Part shown: positions 37,933 to 47,783 of the stretch, piece by piece
Layout of the letters: each line of letters starts with the position of its first letter
How positions within the stretch are numbered: position 1 is the stretch's first letter
Assembly (NCBI RefSeq): GCF_900176885.1
Contig: NZ_LT839648.1
Coordinates: forward strand, 736,258-800,257
From: Oceanobacillus senegalensis
GTDB taxonomy: Bacteria > Bacillota > Bacilli > Bacillales > Amphibacillaceae
Direction of reading: 5' to 3'
Length of the DNA stretch: 64,000 nt
Notes under the pieces: model-generated
Told to the model about the DNA's origin: nothing
Database searches by the model: none
What the model saw: only the letters and a program-made list of their open reading frames with translations
Position numbers and translations under genes: made by a program

Positions 37933-39465
37933 TTAATATCCCTCAGTTTCATCTGTTGTTGAACGTTTATTATCTGATTCTGTGTCTTCCAATGAACTAT
38001 TTTCATCTTTTTTTGTATCCAATGATCTTTGCTCCTCTAGTGTACTCGCAATCTGACCTAATTCTTGTTTTAGGTTCCCTTTACCGGAAATGTTTTCGAG
38101 CAATTCATTAAGATCAATACCAGTCATTTGAGATAGGCTTTCCTGAAGACTGGCCATTGTACCTGTAACACTGTTGGATAGATTGTTTACACCTTTTCCA
38201 TTACCACCATCGAGAATTCGGATAGAGTCTACATTGCTTAGTGGTTCGGAAACAGCTTTAGCGAATTCAGGTAGCATCTTAATGAGCATTTCGGTCATCA
38301 TCACTTCTTTGTTTTGATTTAGTGCTTCGGCACGTTTTTCAATGGCTTCTATTTCGGCAAGACTTTTCGTGCGAATAACCTCAGCTTCGGCTTTACCGGC
38401 TTTTTCACGTGCTTCTGCTTCAGCCTCAGCTGCTTTAACTCTTTCATAATAATCTGCTTCTGCTTTTGCTTTTTTCACTTTTACTTCTTCTTCTTCCAAT
38501 TTTACCTGTCGTTCTCGTTCTAACAATTGTAAGCGTAACTCTTCTTCTTTTTTCTGACTGACTATTTTTAACCGTTCTTTTTCCACTTCGATTTCTCTTT
38601 CGGCTTTTTCTAAAGCATAGGCGGCTTCTGTTTTGGCTTTTTCTCGTTCTGTTTCTGCCTTGTTTTGTGCTTCTTGGATTTCCTTTTCTTTACGCGATTC
38701 CGCTATCGCAATTTCTCTATCATATTCTTCCCGTTTTACTTCTTCATTCATTTGTGCAACATGTACTTTCGTTTCTCTTTCATTGGTTGCTTCTGCAATC
38801 TCAGCAGCTTTTCGGACTTCAGCTGTACGGGGACGACCTAGGTTGATTAAATAGTCGCTACCTTCCACATCTTTCAAATCAGTAAGGCCTAAACTGGTAA
38901 TTTTGAATCCCATGTCATCTAGTTGTTTTTGTGCAATTTTCCGTACTTGATCATTAAAGCCTTCTCGGTCATTATTGATTTGTTCGACAGTCATTTTGGA
39001 AAGAATGGCGCGTAGATTTGAGCCTAGAACCTCAGAAATATCATCTTCAATCTCTTTCTGGTTTCTTCCTAAAAATTGTTCAGCATACTTCGCAATTCCC
39101 TCCAGTGAATCAGCGACTTTAATCATGGCAACTGCTTCCCCGACGATTGGAACACCCTGAAGTGTGTAAACCGTTGGTGTCGCTATTTTTAACTGAAATG
39201 CGGTCAAAGAAACAGGGGTATGTGTTTGGAACATTCTTAGTCGATGTCCGCCACCACGAATAACTTTCATGTATCTCCCTTGATCGTCCTGAAAGATATT
39301 TGTTTCCTTTTCTGAATCTCCTAACTTCGGACCAGTGATAATTAACGCAGTATTCGAAGGGACCGTTTTATATCTGAATTTCATGTAGATAAACCAGACA
39401 ATCCCGCCGATAACAGCTAGAATAATTACTGCTAAGATAATGGATAAAACGATAGCCATTTCCAT
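37933..39465 (-). CDS. floT: Flotillin (lipid-raft scaffold protein)
   Basis: A membrane-anchored scaffold of functional membrane microdomains. The 510-residue protein has one N-terminal membrane segment (about 4-28), an SPFH/PHB domain (about 30-200), then a long Ala/Glu/Lys-rich coiled coil (about 210-390, with EAEA repeats) and an acidic tail. Length and layout match B. subtilis FloT (YuaG, 509). I chose the ATG at 39465 because GGAGAGGAG sits 6 bases before it; the frame opens at 39489. The NfeD partner gene (yuaF), which sits next to floT in B. subtilis, is not here. Confidence 0.95.
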   Translation of the reverse strand: MEMAIVLSIILAVIILAVIGGIVWFIYMKFRYKTVPSNTALIITGPKLGDSEKETNIFQDDQGRYMKVIRGGGHRLRMFQTHTPVSLTAFQLKIATPTVYTLQGVPIVGEAVAMIKVADSLEGIAKYAEQFLGRNQKEIEDDISEVLGSNLRAILSKMTVEQINNDREGFNDQVRKIAQKQLDDMGFKITSLGLTDLKDVEGSDYLINLGRPRTAEVRKAAEIAEATNERETKVHVAQMNEEVKREEYDREIAIAESRKEKEIQEAQNKAETEREKAKTEAAYALEKAEREIEVEKERLKIVSQKKEEELRLQLLERERQVKLEEEEVKVKKAKAEADYYERVKAAEAEAEAREKAGKAEAEVIRTKSLAEIEAIEKRAEALNQNKEVMMTEMLIKMLPEFAKAVSEPLSNVDSIRILDGGNGKGVNNLSNSVTGTMASLQESLSQMTGIDLNELLENISGKGNLKQELGQIASTLEEQRSLDTKKDENSSLEDTESDNKRSTTDETEGY

Positions 39466-39552
39466 GCAATTCTCCTCTCCTATGCTCATCCTAATTATCG
39501 GAAAACAATAAAAGGATAGAAATATTTAATATATTCTATGTACACAGTACCC

Positions 39553-39580
39553 ATTATACAATTCGCAAATTGTATTTCAA
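39553..39580 (-). promoter_or_regulatory. Probable SigA promoter of floT
   Basis: On the minus strand TTGAAA, 16-bp spacer, TATAAT, about 88 bases before the floT ATG. A SigW-type element, expected from B. subtilis, was not seen. The 39581-39849 stretch holds no gene I can support. Confidence 0.55.
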
Positions 39581-39849
39581 GGATGGGATAGGCTTTATTT
39601 TTCAATAGTTTATTTAAATATTTTTAATTGTACCTTGAAAAGTCTGTGGTTGGGATTAAAAATCAATCATATATGAAAGTTTGCAAGGAATTATAGCCAA
39701 TATTGAAAAAGGTTTATTGTTTGAATTTAAAAAAGTAAATAGAGGTAAAGTAGGTTCCATCTTGAATAATACAGTGAAAGTTGATCCATTAATGCTGTAC
39801 CTATGTCTCCTTAACAATCTCATGGATTTCATACAAATATAGAATTAGA

Positions 39850-40087
39850 AAGAGGCTAGGTTCAAAAGTATTAGTCAAACAAAATCCGAACATGATTGGT
39901 GCGTAAAAACCGCTCTTGAAATATACTATGCTTTCCACGGGCGGCTGATGAGCCACATTCGTGCCAATGCACTACGGTGGCTCAGCTAGGCCTATCATCC
40001 CGCAAGAGTTTAAGTATATTTCCTTCGCTAAGTAGTGTATCGTTCGTCTTTTGAGTAAAATACCTAGGTTTTGTCCCAGCCTCTTCA
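39850..40087 (-). repeat. Dispersed repeat, family A, copy 4
   Basis: Reverse orientation. It is bounded by GAAAGAGGCTAGGTTCAAAAG and TTTTGTCCCAGCCTCTTC-type ends. Read on the minus strand it holds GGAAATATACTT, CTTGCGGGATGATAGGCCTAG, the hairpin GTGC-ATTG-GCAC and GTATATTTCAAGAGCGG. It lacks the 60-base insert of copies 1 and 3. It lies between floT and metE, directly after the metE stop. Confidence 0.8.
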
Positions 40088-40089
40088 TG

Positions 40090-42378
40090 TTATTTTAGTG
40101 CGTGCTGTTCTTTACGGATTTCATTTGTTGCATTTACCATGTTTTGTAATGCTCTAATGGTTTCTTCTTTGTTTCTTGTTTTCAATCCACAATCCGGATT
40201 AATCCAGAATTGTCGAGGTGAAATGGTTTGTAATGCCTTTGTAATATTTTCCTTCATTTCCTTTACTGAAGGGATACGTGGACTATGAATATCGTAAACC
40301 CCTAATCCGATTTCTTTCGTATATTTTTTATTATTAAAGTAAGAAATTAATTCACCATGACTTCTGGATGTTTCGATAGAGATTACATCAGCATCAAGTT
40401 CATCGATGGCATCGAAAATCTCTTCAAAGTCGGAATAGCACATGTGGGTATGAATTTGGGTACTATCTTTAACAGAAGCTGTCGCCAAACGGAAGGCATA
40501 AACAGCTGCTTCAAGATATTCCTTCTTTTTCTCCTCATTAAGTGGCAATCCTTCACGCAGAGCTGGCTCATCGACTTGGATGATCTTAATTTTATTTTTC
40601 TCTAATTGTTTCACTTCTTCTTGTAGTGCAATGGCAATTTGATTCTGTACATAAGTACGTGATACGTCTTCATTAACAAACGACCAATTTATAATTGTAA
40701 CAGGCCCAGTCAGCATTCCTTTCACAGGCTTCTCTGTTAATGTTTGGGCATAGACCGTTTCTTTTACAGTCATCGGTTTGTCAAAGTTCACGTCCTTATA
40801 GATGAGCGGAGGCTTTACACATCGTGAACCATAAGATTGTACCCACCCATACTTCGATGTAGTAAATCCATTTAATTTTTCACCAAAGTATTCTACCATG
40901 TCCGTACGCTCGAATTCCCCGTGAACAAGCACATCTAATTCAAGATCTTCTTGGATTTGGATCCATTTTTCAATACTTTCATTGATAAATTTCTCGTATT
41001 GTTCGTTCGAAACTTCTCCTTTTCTCCATTTTGTTCTGATTTGTCTCGTTTCTGCTGTTTGTGGCAAACTTCCAATGGTAGTTGTAGGAAGAAGTGGAAG
41101 CTTCAAAACCTCTTGTTGCTTTTTAATTCTTTCAGAAAATGAAAGTTTTCGCCCTGGATATCCTTGTTCTATGTTATTGTTGTATGCTTCTAATGCTTTT
41201 TCATCACGGTTTACTACACTTGTAAAACGCGCCAACGCTTCTTTGTTTTCTTTAATCTCCTGGGAGACACTCTCTATCCCTTCATTAAATCCCTTCGTTA
41301 GAATTACTATTTCTTTTAGCTTTTCATCTGCAAAAGATAAGCCATCTTTTAAAGCAGCATCCATTTTTTGCTCTAATCTTTTCGTTATAGGAACATGTAA
41401 CAGGGAACAAGAAGGCTGGATAATGAATTGATCCACTTCCACATCGTTTCTAATAACATTTAGCAAAGCTATTTTTTCTTCCAGATTCGCTTGCCATACA
41501 TTCCGACCATTAATAATACCTGCTGCTAGAATTTTATTTTTTGGAAAACCGAATTCTTTTATTTGCTTCAAGGAATTTCCGTGTACAAAGTCTAAGCCAA
41601 TAGCCTGAACTGAAAGGCTAGTAATTTCTTTATAATTAGCTGGATGATCAAAATACGTTTGTAATAATATATTTAGCTCAGGAGCGGCCTGATTTAGTTC
41701 TTCATAAACAACTTTAGCTAAAAAAAGTTCTTCTGTTGAAAGCTTTGTCACAAAAATTGGCTCATCTATTTGCACCCATTTAACACCCGCATCCTGAAGC
41801 TCCTTTAAAATTTGTTTATAAAGTGGGACAAAGGCTTCTAATAACTTCGAAATTCCTTCATTGGTTGGGCCCTTTCCTATCTTTAAGTATGTAAGCGGTC
41901 CTAGAATAACAGGCTTGCCGTCAATATCTAGTTTTTCTTTTGCTTCTTGATAAAAACGAAGCGGACGATTTTCTACTAAAGTAGGATTGACCTGGTCAAA
42001 CTCAGGAACAATATAGTGGTAATTCGTGTTAAACCATTTCGTCATTTCAGAAGCTACTGCATGCTTAGAACCTCGTGCTATAGCAAAATACGTGTCAAGT
42101 GAATCTGTATATCCTTCCCGTTTAAAACGCTCAGGAACCATTCCAAACATAAAGGATGTATCCAACACATGATCATATAATGTGAAATCGCCAACTGGAA
42201 TCAAGTCAATGCCAGCATCCTTTTGCTTTTGCAGACCTTCCAGACGGATTTCTGTTGTTTGTTGGATTAATTCCTCTTCAGTAATGATGCCTTTCCAATG
42301 GTTTTCTAATGCCTTCTTCCATTCTCTTTTTTCTCCAATTCGTGGATAGCCTAGATTTGAGCTAATTAATTTTTTCAT
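40090..42378 (-). CDS. metE: Cobalamin-independent methionine synthase
   Basis: Transfers the methyl group from 5-methyltetrahydropteroyl-triglutamate to homocysteine. The 762 residues form the usual two barrels. The zinc ligands are in HTHMCYSDFEEI (near residue 645), EFERTDMVEYFGE shows the substrate side near residue 488, and the final cysteine is in NPDCGLKTR (near 730). It lies 19 bases after yitJ on the same transcript, so methionine control comes from the S-box ahead of yitJ. Confidence 0.97.
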   Translation of the reverse strand: MKKLISSNLGYPRIGEKREWKKALENHWKGIITEEELIQQTTEIRLEGLQKQKDAGIDLIPVGDFTLYDHVLDTSFMFGMVPERFKREGYTDSLDTYFAIARGSKHAVASEMTKWFNTNYHYIVPEFDQVNPTLVENRPLRFYQEAKEKLDIDGKPVILGPLTYLKIGKGPTNEGISKLLEAFVPLYKQILKELQDAGVKWVQIDEPIFVTKLSTEELFLAKVVYEELNQAAPELNILLQTYFDHPANYKEITSLSVQAIGLDFVHGNSLKQIKEFGFPKNKILAAGIINGRNVWQANLEEKIALLNVIRNDVEVDQFIIQPSCSLLHVPITKRLEQKMDAALKDGLSFADEKLKEIVILTKGFNEGIESVSQEIKENKEALARFTSVVNRDEKALEAYNNNIEQGYPGRKLSFSERIKKQQEVLKLPLLPTTTIGSLPQTAETRQIRTKWRKGEVSNEQYEKFINESIEKWIQIQEDLELDVLVHGEFERTDMVEYFGEKLNGFTTSKYGWVQSYGSRCVKPPLIYKDVNFDKPMTVKETVYAQTLTEKPVKGMLTGPVTIINWSFVNEDVSRTYVQNQIAIALQEEVKQLEKNKIKIIQVDEPALREGLPLNEEKKKEYLEAAVYAFRLATASVKDSTQIHTHMCYSDFEEIFDAIDELDADVISIETSRSHGELISYFNNKKYTKEIGLGVYDIHSPRIPSVKEMKENITKALQTISPRQFWINPDCGLKTRNKEETIRALQNMVNATNEIRKEQHALK

Positions 42379-42397
42379 TTTATTTTCCTCCTTTAAA

Positions 42398-44254
42398 TTA
42401 ATGAATTATGGAACGATGCTTGGACTGTACCACATTCGGTGATTTTTCATGAATATACTTCACCAATTCAGCAGTCATGTCATAACGGTTAAATGGGGTG
42501 ACTAAATAGATTCCATTAAAATACTTCATTGCAGTATCAAGTAGTTCCTTGGTTATTTCAAGACCTTGTGTGATGGATTTCTGCTTATCTTCCGCCACCA
42601 TCCTCATTCGATCACGCACTTCATTCGTTAACTTAAAGCCTGGTACTTCATTATGGAGAAATTCTGCATTTCTGCTTGACGTTAGTGGCATGATACCAAC
42701 GAAAATAGGCTTCTCAATATGTTTGGTTGATTCGCTTAGTTGGATAATCTTTTCTTTGCTGTAGATTGGCTGTGTGAGAAAATAATCTGCACCACATTCT
42801 ATTTTTTTCTTCATTCGTTCGACTGCTTTATCTAAGCGGTTTATATTGGGGTTAAAAGCAGCGCCTACCTTAAAAAAAGTAAATTCTTCAAACGACTTTC
42901 CTGAATAAGATAGACCTTTATTTAATTGCTTTACCAGTTTAATTAAGTCAAATGAGCGAACATCGAAAACCGAGGTTGCTCCAGGGAAATCACCTAGTTT
43001 GGTTGGATCACCTGTGATAGCTAAAATGTGATGAAGTCCTAAGGTGTGGAGTCCCATAATATGGGACTGTAGTCCAATGAGGTTACGATCTCGACAGTTT
43101 AAATGAACAATCGTTGGGATGTTTAGTTTTTCTTTTATAATGGAGGCCATTGCGATATTGCTAATTCTAGGGGTTGCAAGTGAGTTATCTGCCATTGTAA
43201 TCGCGTCAACTCCCGCCTCTTTTAACACTTTCGCTCCCTTCAAATATGCTTCTGTATTCAAATGCTTAGGCGTGTCTAATTCTACGATGACGGTATGCTG
43301 ATTTTCGACAGCGTCCAGTAGTGCATCAGGACCTTGGTTGTTGTTCTCTCTTATCCTGACTTTTGACTTTGATTTTGGCGTCTTCTTCTTTGTTATTGGA
43401 GCAAGGCCCTTTATACTTTTCGAAATGGCTTGAATATGCTCTGGGGTTGTTCCACAGCAGCCACCAAATAAACGCACCCCTTCTTTATGAAAATCGATTG
43501 CACAAGAACGAAAGTATTCTGGTTTGTTTTCATAGATTAACTTCCCTTCCCTGTAAGCAGGTAAACTTGCATTTGGATAGGCAGCAAGATGTGTTTTATT
43601 TGGAATTCCAACAGTCTTCAATGCTTGTAGCATATGAAAAGGACCTAACCTACAGTTTACTCCAACGATATTAGCTCCAAAATCTTCTAAATGGTTTAGC
43701 GCTTCTTGTAGAGAAGTGCCGTTTTCTAAAGTACCTGGTTCATGCATGGAGACATTGGTAATAATTGGCTTATCCGTTTCCTCTTTAGCAATCTGTAATA
43801 CACTTGTCAATTCCTCTAAATCATAGTAGGTTTCAAGTAATAAACCATCCACTCCTTCCATTAACAGGCAGTACAGTTGCTCCCGGAAACTCCGTTTAAT
43901 TTCTTCTTTGTCGTTATTTTGTACCTGCGTACCTGCAATACCACCAATGGTTCCGAGTACAAATGTGTCCTTAGTAGCTGCTAGTTTTGCATTTCTAACC
44001 GCAGCTGCATTGATTTTCTTCACCTGATCTTGAAGCCCATATCGAGAAAGCTTCAGATAGTTCGCACCATAAGTATTAGTTTGAATCACATCTGCCCCTG
44101 CTTCAATGTACCTTCGATGGATATCAATAATTTGGTCTTCATGGGTTAGATTGAGTTCTTCAAAAGAGCGATCTACCCCATAGGAATACAGAAGCGTTCC
44201 CATCGCACCATCAGCAATTAGAATTCTTTCTTCTAATGCTTCTAACAGGTTCAT
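42398..44254 (-). CDS. yitJ: Bifunctional homocysteine S-methyltransferase / methylenetetrahydrofolate reductase
   Basis: 618 residues in two parts. The first (about 1-290) is a betaine/cobalamin-type homocysteine methyltransferase with zinc cysteines in GVNCRLGP and GGCCGTTPEHI. The second (about 320-610) is the FAD-dependent methylenetetrahydrofolate reductase (ITGDPTKLGDFPGA; GADYFLTQPIYS). It supplies 5-methyl-THF for MetE, the next gene. The fusion and S-box control match B. subtilis YitJ. Confidence 0.96.
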   Translation of the reverse strand: MNLLEALEERILIADGAMGTLLYSYGVDRSFEELNLTHEDQIIDIHRRYIEAGADVIQTNTYGANYLKLSRYGLQDQVKKINAAAVRNAKLAATKDTFVLGTIGGIAGTQVQNNDKEEIKRSFREQLYCLLMEGVDGLLLETYYDLEELTSVLQIAKEETDKPIITNVSMHEPGTLENGTSLQEALNHLEDFGANIVGVNCRLGPFHMLQALKTVGIPNKTHLAAYPNASLPAYREGKLIYENKPEYFRSCAIDFHKEGVRLFGGCCGTTPEHIQAISKSIKGLAPITKKKTPKSKSKVRIRENNNQGPDALLDAVENQHTVIVELDTPKHLNTEAYLKGAKVLKEAGVDAITMADNSLATPRISNIAMASIIKEKLNIPTIVHLNCRDRNLIGLQSHIMGLHTLGLHHILAITGDPTKLGDFPGATSVFDVRSFDLIKLVKQLNKGLSYSGKSFEEFTFFKVGAAFNPNINRLDKAVERMKKKIECGADYFLTQPIYSKEKIIQLSESTKHIEKPIFVGIMPLTSSRNAEFLHNEVPGFKLTNEVRDRMRMVAEDKQKSITQGLEITKELLDTAMKYFNGIYLVTPFNRYDMTAELVKYIHEKSPNVVQSKHRSIIH

Positions 44255-44314
44255 GAATGCTCACCCTTTCATCCTTATATTCAAGCTTGATTGTTTGAGA
44301 GAGGAAATCTAATC

Positions 44315-44352
44315 CAAAAAGAATAGCCTCTTCCAAATAAGAAGAGGCTTGA
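44315..44352 (-). terminator. S-box terminator, yitJ-metE leader
   Basis: On the minus strand AGCCTCTTC / GAAGAGGCT with a short loop is followed by ATTCTTTTT, 23 bases after the aptamer. Confidence 0.9.
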
Positions 44353-44374
44353 ATAAATCAAATTAAGTTCTCCT

Positions 44375-44474
44375 CTTATCTCTCAAGCATGTGCTTGCTG
44401 GAATTAGCACAGTACTCAACATGAGCCTGTTGCCGAAGCTTCGTCGGGCCAGTCCCTCCACTTCTCTTGATAAG
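44375..44474 (-). promoter_or_regulatory. SAM riboswitch (S-box), yitJ-metE
   Basis: On the minus strand: P1 arms CTTATC / GATAAG, then AGTGGAGGGACTGGCCC, CGAAGCTTCGGCAAC, TGTGCTAATTCCAGC and GAGAGATAAGAG, the conserved parts of the class I SAM aptamer. A terminator follows. With the copy at 17336 this places methionine synthesis and uptake under the same signal. Confidence 0.96.
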
Positions 44475-44783
44475 AATCAATTATAAAATATAAAGTTTAT
44501 TATATTATATCATAATTTACATACTTAAGATGATTTTGTCAATTGTATTTATTCAAAAATTATAATTTGGTTATTTTGAACTATTTTTTTATAACGATTA
44601 TGCTTCAAGGGAAAAATTATTATTTTGAAAGACTTAAGACTTAATTTATATGGAATAATCCCAATTGGGGAGAAGCTGTATGGAATTACTTTTTTCAACA
44701 ATTTTTGCTTCGCTCTAATTAAATTAGAGCTTATCAAAATAGTGTATACTTATTCACAACAATAATCTTATTCAAACGATTGA

Positions 44784-44798
44784 TGATAATCATTATAG
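44784..44798. promoter_or_regulatory. Fur-like box upstream of the TSUP gene
   Basis: TGATAATCATTATAG matches the 15-base Fur box at 13 positions. It lies 86 bases before the next ATG. No clear promoter was found beside it, so its use is uncertain. The rest of 44475-44883 holds no gene I can support. Confidence 0.45.
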
Positions 44799-44883
44799 GA
44801 AATCATACCAATTAATGCTACTATTAGTATAGGTTTTTTATAGTACATCTAGATATAAGACAAAATTTTTCGGAGGCATAACC

Positions 44884-45702
44884 ATGGTATTTATCATTTG
44901 TTTATTAATTGGTTTTGCTACAGCATTTGTTGGTTCAATTGCTGGATTAGGTGGGGGAGTTATACTTGTTCCAAGTTTATTTATTATGCAATCTATTTCG
45001 GATTCTTTTGCATGGGCAACACCTCAAACGATTGTAGGAATTTCATTGATTACGATGATTTTTACTGCGTTATCGTCTACAATCTCCTATTTAAAAGCAA
45101 AAAGGGTTGATTATCATACAGGTTTTCTATTTTTATTAGGAAGTATTCCAGGGGGAATCATTGGTTCATGGTTCAATGCGTATATTAAGGTAGATGCCTT
45201 TTTACTATGTTTTGGAATATTAATGATTTTTGTTTCTCTGCTACTATTGATAAAAAAAGATTCATTAAGGAAAGAAGTTGATCCTAATGTCAATGGTGTT
45301 CGGACCTTCACATTACTTGGTGAAGAATATAGGTATCGTGTTTCTAACGTTCCTGCATTTCTACTTGCGCTAGTCGTTGGAATGCTGTCTGGATTATTCG
45401 GTATTGGTGGAGGGTCTGTCATGGTTCCAGCCATGATTCTTTTATTTGGAATCCCGACACATATTGCAACAGCAACTTCTATGTTTATGATTTTCTTTGT
45501 GAGTATTTCAGGTTCTATCACTCATATTGCATTAGGTCATATCGCATGGGAATATGTCTTCGTTTTCATACCTGGTGCATGGATTGGTGGAAAATTAGGC
45601 GCAAAGGTAAATCAGATGTTGCCTGGGAGCTGGCTTGAATGGGTATTACGAATCGTATTGATACTTGTTGGGATACGAATGATTTTTCAAGGACTTACAT
45701 AA
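44884..45702 (+). CDS. yunE: TSUP-family permease (TauE/SafE, YunE-like)
   Basis: A membrane permease of 272 residues with about eight hydrophobic segments in two similar halves; the repeated motif appears as GSIAGLGGGVILVPS (near residue 17) and GMLSGLFGIGGGSVMVPAM (near 167). The family moves sulfite, sulfoacetate or other organosulfur anions, usually outward. It is first in yunE-yunD, 15 bases before yunD, in the neighbourhood seen in B. subtilis. The substrate is unknown. Confidence 0.88.
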   Translation: MVFIICLLIGFATAFVGSIAGLGGGVILVPSLFIMQSISDSFAWATPQTIVGISLITMIFTALSSTISYLKAKRVDYHTGFLFLLGSIPGGIIGSWFNAYIKVDAFLLCFGILMIFVSLLLLIKKDSLRKEVDPNVNGVRTFTLLGEEYRYRVSNVPAFLLALVVGMLSGLFGIGGGSVMVPAMILLFGIPTHIATATSMFMIFFVSISGSITHIALGHIAWEYVFVFIPGAWIGGKLGAKVNQMLPGSWLEWVLRIVLILVGIRMIFQGLT

Positions 45703-45717
45703 GGGGAATGAATAATA

Positions 45718-47112
45718 ATGGAGGAAAAACTTTATTTATATTATACAAATGATTTACATAGCAATTTTGAACAATGGCCAAGGGTCGCACAGTTTATGAA
45801 GGATAAAACAGAGGCCCGAAAAGTACGTAACGAATCCTATTGGTTGGTGGACATTGGGGATCATATGGATAGAGTACATCCAATTTCAGAAGCTTTTAAA
45901 GGCAAGGCAAATATTCAATTAATGAATGATTTAAATTATGACATTGCTACATTTGGTAATAATGAAGGAATTACCTTATCACATGATGAGCTGTTTCATT
46001 TATATAACGATGCTCAATTTGATATTGTTTGCACTAACTTACACAGCACAGATGATGAGAATCCACCTTGGTTAAATCGCATCATCAAAAAGACAACTGT
46101 TAATGGCATAAAGATTGGTGTAATAGGTTTGACAGCACCATTTAATGATTATTACCATTTATTGGATTGGCATGTTTCTTCTGTATTTGAGACTCTTGAT
46201 AAATATATAAAACATTTAAAACAGGATTCGGATATTATTGTCCTTTTATCGCACTTGGGACTAAGTGAAGATGAGGAAATTGCGAGAAAATATGATGAAA
46301 TTGATGTCATTATAGGGGGACATACGCATCATCTACTCCGTACTGGTAAAGTTGTCAATAATACTATAATTACAGCTGCAGGAAAACATTGTTCATTTGT
46401 TGGTGAGGTCATTCTCACTTGGGATAAAAATAGAAAGACTCTTGTAAACAAAGAAGCATATGCCACTGATATTACGAATTACTCAAAAGATGCGGAAACA
46501 GTACAAACCTTACAACAATTGGAGAAGGAATCCGATGAAAGGTTAGGTTACACAATTATACACAAAAATCATCCGGTAGAGGTAGATTGGTTCAAAGATA
46601 CAAAAATAATGAAGGATTTAACGCATACGTTAAAAAGGCACACCGATTCGGAAATTGCTATGTTAAACTCAGGATTATTGTTGGAAAATCTTCCTGCCGG
46701 CACTATTACTTATCAAGATGTTCACCGTATATGTCCACATCCGATTAACCCAGTAACTGTAGAATTATCAGGTAGTGAGTTACTTGAAGTCATAAGAGCA
46801 TCTTTAACTAAAGATTTTATGGAATTTCAATTGAAAGGTTTTGGATTTCGTGGAAAAATATTAGGTAGAATGGTTTTTTCGGGTATTGACGTGGAGACGT
46901 CCTTTCATAAAAATGGGGAAGAGTATGTGAAGGATGTATTCCTTCCTGATGGAAATGAGCTAGAGAAAAATAGACAATATAAAATAGCGACAGCAGACAC
47001 TTTTACTTTTGGTCGGTTATTACCAGAGGTTGCCAGATCGGAAACTAAGCATTATTTCTTACCTGAGTTTCTCCGAGATTTGTTAAAAGAAACATTACAG
47101 AAAAACTATTGA
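45718..47112 (+). CDS. yunD: Metallophosphoesterase / 5'-nucleotidase family (YunD-like)
   Basis: 464 residues: an N-terminal metallophosphatase domain with TNDLHSNFE (near 10), VDIGDHMDR (near 44), FGNNEG (near 79) and GGHTHH (near 200), then a C-terminal 5'-nucleotidase substrate domain (about 290-460). There is no signal peptide, so unlike most 5'-nucleotidases of this layout it should act in the cytoplasm. It starts 15 bases after the TSUP gene. The substrate is unknown. Confidence 0.88.
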   Translation: MEEKLYLYYTNDLHSNFEQWPRVAQFMKDKTEARKVRNESYWLVDIGDHMDRVHPISEAFKGKANIQLMNDLNYDIATFGNNEGITLSHDELFHLYNDAQFDIVCTNLHSTDDENPPWLNRIIKKTTVNGIKIGVIGLTAPFNDYYHLLDWHVSSVFETLDKYIKHLKQDSDIIVLLSHLGLSEDEEIARKYDEIDVIIGGHTHHLLRTGKVVNNTIITAAGKHCSFVGEVILTWDKNRKTLVNKEAYATDITNYSKDAETVQTLQQLEKESDERLGYTIIHKNHPVEVDWFKDTKIMKDLTHTLKRHTDSEIAMLNSGLLLENLPAGTITYQDVHRICPHPINPVTVELSGSELLEVIRASLTKDFMEFQLKGFGFRGKILGRMVFSGIDVETSFHKNGEEYVKDVFLPDGNELEKNRQYKIATADTFTFGRLLPEVARSETKHYFLPEFLRDLLKETLQKNY

Positions 47113-47178
47113 ACAATCAGGAGTTTTTCTTTTTGTTTATGTTAAAAGATTTGTCTTCGCTATGCAGTAATTCGTGTG

Positions 47179-47229
47179 TTATTATCGCTCCGGAAATACA
47201 CTACGCTTTTAGGGGGCGGCTGCCGAAAA
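47179..47229 (-). repeat. Dispersed repeat, family A, fragment (copy 5)
   Basis: About 50 bases (CGCTCCGGAAATACACTACG, then GGGGGCGGCTGCCG) match the reverse of the right arm of copy 2. The rest of the element is missing. It lies in the yunD-yunC gap. Confidence 0.6.
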
Positions 47230-47325
47230 TAATTTAATAAATAAAGGGTTTCTATAATTTATGTGACATTATCCCACCTTCATGCATACAGATATAATGT
47301 ACTTTACGAAGGAGGCAAATAATCT

Positions 47326-47637
47326 ATGGTTTCAGTAAATCCTTTAGAAGTTGAAGGCAAGCATTTTACTGCAACGACGGTTGAACTCCCTAAGACTACA
47401 TTATTGGTTATCTCAAACGAGATTGGTTATATTATGTGTGCGGCTTTAGACGTGGATTTCTTTGATGATAATCCTAAGCTGAAAAAAAGAAATGTAATTG
47501 CGGGGCGTGCAGAAGGTGTTCGTACCATTGACCAACTATTACATGCACCACTTGCGAAAGTAACAGATGCATCTAAAGAAATGTATGGTTGGGAAGTTGG
47601 AATGACTGGTAAAGATGCATTACTAAAATTAACATAA
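47326..47637 (+). CDS. yunC: DUF1805 protein (YunC-like)
   Basis: A 103-residue soluble protein of the DUF1805 family. It has the family segments YIMCAALDVDFFDD (near 34) and RNVIAGRAEGVRTIDQLLHA (near 62), with normal length. Its function is unknown. The ATG follows GAAGGAGG; a terminator is 10 bases after the stop, so it is a single-gene unit between yunD and yunB as in B. subtilis. Confidence 0.88.
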   Translation: MVSVNPLEVEGKHFTATTVELPKTTLLVISNEIGYIMCAALDVDFFDDNPKLKKRNVIAGRAEGVRTIDQLLHAPLAKVTDASKEMYGWEVGMTGKDALLKLT

Positions 47638-47646
47638 ACCCAATAA

Positions 47647-47681
47647 GCAAAAGTCCTCTAAAGAAGGACTTTTGCTATTTA
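47647..47681 (+). terminator. Terminator after yunC
   Basis: GCAAAAGTCC / GGACTTTTGC with a 9-nt loop, then TATTT. The A and T tracts of the stem supply the T run. Confidence 0.8.
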
Positions 47682-47783
47682 ATAGGTAAGAAAGTACCGT
47701 ATGTATGCGAAAATAATTGGAGTTGCAGTTTGTATGTCTAACCTCTCTAAAACAAGCATAAGTTGTTTTTAGGGAGGGTTTTG

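Noticed and set aside
44549-44737. 62-codon minus-strand ORF between the S-box and the TSUP gene
   Set aside because: Low-complexity AT-rich translation with no ribosome site and no similarity I recognise.
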